Made by a program: the position numbers and the translations under genes | Part shown: piece by piece, positions 61,399 through 64,000 of the stretch | Numbering within the stretch: the stretch's first letter is position 1 | Layout: the number at the start of each line of letters is the position of its first letter | Notes under the pieces: generated by a model | Told to the model about the DNA's origin: nothing | The model's input: only the letters and a program-made list of their open reading frames with translations | Database searches by the model: none | Source of the DNA: Rotaria macrura | Lineage: Eukaryota; Rotifera; Eurotatoria; Philodinida; Philodinidae | Reading direction: 5' to 3' | DNA: 64,000 bases | Assembly (NCBI GenBank): GCA_900239685.1 | Contig: OENT01000264.1 | Location: 1-64,000, forward strand

Positions 61399-64000
61399 GA
61401 GAACAACCCAAGTCCACTTATTTCCAGAAACCGAACACATACATACACTAGAATAGGAAACTTCAGTGCATCTCCCTACAACAAAAACTCAATGTTCAAA
61501 TCCTTGTTTTCGAAGAATTTGTTTTGCAGACAAGTGTTGGACAGCCTTAAGCCTTGTTAAAAATATTGTTATTTTCTCGGAAAAACCTTTTCTTATTCGA
61601 AAAACTAAACCCAGTCAATTCTAACTCAAGTCACTTGTCAGTAAAAACACGGAATTGGAATTGGAATAGTTATATGCATGCAAGGGAGTATGATGGAAAT
61701 ACGCACTCCTGAAGTATCACTGTTCCCCTCCGTGTTCAGAAAAGTTGCAAAGTGATTTAAATGTTATCTCAAAAATCAAAACGAAGGATTCAAATGACTG
61801 ACATTCATTACTGCTGAGTTTGCAACGAACAAGAGAATATTTTCATTGGTAATCTCACTTATTTTCCGATTCTCTATTAAATAACGTCGAATACGTTCTT
61901 GATGCATGCCTTTGTTAAAAACATTTTTTTAAACGACATTTCTTGAGTAATTTCACATGAATTTCAAAACTGCATTTAAAAAGGACCTATTGGATGAAAA
62001 CGAAAGAAAGAAAAACAAATTGTCGCAAGTAATAACTGAATATTTAGATTTATTTTGTTCTTCAGAGCAGCATTACGCCGAAAGAATGCTGCACTAAAAA
62101 AAACGACTGAAATAGTGCATGAATCATCCATAGATTAATATGTATAGAAAAAAGTTGACTTATTTGTCCCATCAAGTTAAAGATATGACATCGATACAGA
62201 CATTTGCAAGAAACAGACGTATTAACTCCAAAGTGGCGTCCTTTGAAAAATGAATTTCATTGGAAATAGATTTGCTAAATGCAAACAATTTTACCGGTAG
62301 CTGGCACGTTGCACACGACACACAAATCAATCTAATGTTTCAATTCGAGATTGGCTGCAAGACATTTCAATATTTATATTAATGAACTTAATCCGTGAAT
62401 GCCAGTACAAAAGTGTTTATTACTGATCTTATCCATCCTATGTCTCTAAAAGCTTTTTGTTCTTTTCCTCGATTTTCTTAGTACTTGTGTTAACTCAAAT
62501 AAAACGTTTAAATGGTTTTAATCTAATGCTAAAATCTAGAATAGTAGAATAAAAGAAAAAAGAAACGCAACAATAAACTTCTTCAAGATGATGATGCTTA
62601 GCGTTTCGAACAAAAGATGATTTACTCTAGCATTTCTAATCTTAGCAATAGTAGACTTGGCAAAATTTCGTTACAGAGGCTACTAAAAAAATACGCAAAC
62701 AACGTATTGATCATATAAAATTAAAATATTTTTCATAATTGACTTTCTTCTAAAAATTCATTTCAAAAGTAGAATAACAAAAGTGTTAAATAAATTTACA
62801 TTTTATTTCCTTGGTCATTTAAAATCAATGTATATAATTAGAATAGTAGTTTAAAAACATTAGATAAATTCTAGATGTAATATCACGTAGTGTAAATCAT
62901 GAACGTTTTTCTGGATAAAAGAAATGTAAACAAATAGTATTTTTTTCCCTTTGATTGTGCTGAGTATCATTTGAACAGTTTCTATCGACTCAAATTATTC
63001 TGATTTTTATGTGTCAATTTTTTTCTAGTTGAGATAGACAAAAATTTATGCTGCGTTGATAACAGAGAATAGATATTGATGAAAGATCTGATGATTCGCA
63101 TTTGTCTTACTATAGATTCAAATAAATTTATTATCTATAGAGTAGACTTTCAAACAATTATTTTAATTTGATAATCGATTCTATTAATTGTATCAATCCA
63201 ATACATTTTTCTTAAAATTATGTTTATCTAGATGAAAGACTTAATTTTCATCGAAAATTAATCTGATATGCGTGTGCATGAATGCAATTTTGACCGAAAT
63301 TTTTAATATTCTATCATGGTCAATTTCATGTTTAAATCAAACACGATATCGACAAAAGGAAAAAGTTCAGCTGTAATACAAGACTATGATACAACTAACA
63401 ATAACTATATTTCAATAGTATTTTCTTAGTTAAGAACAGGCACAATTCTATCAGATCAAAATCTTTCTCAATCTCTTATACATCATTTGTCAACTATGCA
63501 TAATTATTATTAGAATCATTATAATCTATGTTTCAATTTTCGATGAAATGCCATACAAGTCGGATTCTGTCATATGGCATAAAGTGTTATTTTTTTTGTA
63601 ATCTAAAATGTGTTTGCATATTCTACGAAAAAAGAAAATTATTATTATGAATTAAATTTTGTATTTTACTACAAATGAAAAAATGAATTTTTTTCTTTAG
63701 TCTTATGAAATGAATAATGAAGCAAGAAAACAATACACACGCTAAGGTCAATCTAATGATTTGACAACTTTTAAATAAGAAGCCTTGCACTTCTAGAAGA
63801 AAAACACAACGAATGACCTTGCAATTCTCGAGATGTTTATTTAATGTATCGTACTACTAACTATTCAAGAAGAGATATTTTGATTAAGAGTTGATTCATC
63901 GATATCCAAATACGTATATTGCAAGAAACAACACATACTATTCATGCGTAAAATCGCCAATTAATCAAAATCTTATAAAGTACATTCGTTTCAAGTGAAA
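61399..64000. other. intergenic region to the window end
   Basis: AT-rich sequence. Open frames at the left edge belong to the inverted-repeat element. No exon, RNA gene or other repeat was recognised in the last 2.4 kb. Confidence 0.4.

Noticed and set aside
1-64000. tRNA, rRNA and CRISPR arrays
   Set aside because: No tRNA-like GTTCGANNC arm in a cloverleaf context, no rRNA block and no regularly spaced repeats were noticed by eye.

Overview
This window looks like nuclear DNA of a small invertebrate, most probably a bdelloid rotifer. The sequence is AT-rich. Genes are split by many short GT-AG introns, mostly about 50-75 bp. The gene set is animal: PAM, KCMF1, RNF10, LRRC71 and an NCS-type calcium sensor. 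It sits beside families that are, from memory, typical of bdelloids (PAN/NHL-repeat secreted proteins, a GT8 enzyme, a bacterial-looking nucleotidyltransferase). The genus cannot be fixed from the sequence. Exon models were built by hand from splice sites, reading phase and recalled family motifs. No alignment was run.

Layout. 1-6.3 kb: a two-exon GT8 glycosyltransferase with a transposon-like insert in its intron, a two-exon nucleotidyltransferase-fold protein, and an eight-exon EF-hand calcium sensor, all on the plus strand. 6.3-9.3 kb: non-coding, with a ~0.9 kb foldback element related to the GT8 intron insert. 9.3-18.2 kb: KCMF1 (ZZ-finger ubiquitin ligase) and a complete bifunctional peptidylglycine alpha-amidating monooxygenase of at least 18 exons. 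PAM has a cassette exon with an in-frame stop between its two catalytic halves and a foldback element in a large intron. 20.1-21.8 kb: a secreted PAN/NHL protein. 25.7-29.4 kb, minus: two related four-helix membrane proteins with a CxxC loop, whose 5' exons are only partly resolved. 29.4-44.5 kb: gene-poor, with a second copy of a short MITE-like repeat, decayed exons and isolated exon-like segments. 44.6-45.7 kb: an unrecognised basic protein. 46.9-51.6 kb, minus: a complete 17-exon LRRC71-like gene followed closely by a three-exon glutaredoxin-fold gene that lacks both active-site cysteines. 54.7-59.9 kb, minus: a 13-exon RNF10 gene, incomplete at its 5' end. 60-64 kb: non-coding, with a long imperfect inverted repeat.

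Functionally this is an ordinary mix of housekeeping and signalling genes, not one pathway. PAM would make amidated neuropeptides in the secretory pathway. KCMF1 and RNF10 are ubiquitin ligases. The NCS protein is a membrane-linked calcium sensor. The unusual parts are the PAM cassette exon, the cysteine-less glutaredoxin, the foldback elements, the CxxC membrane-protein pair and the decayed exons at 35-39 kb.
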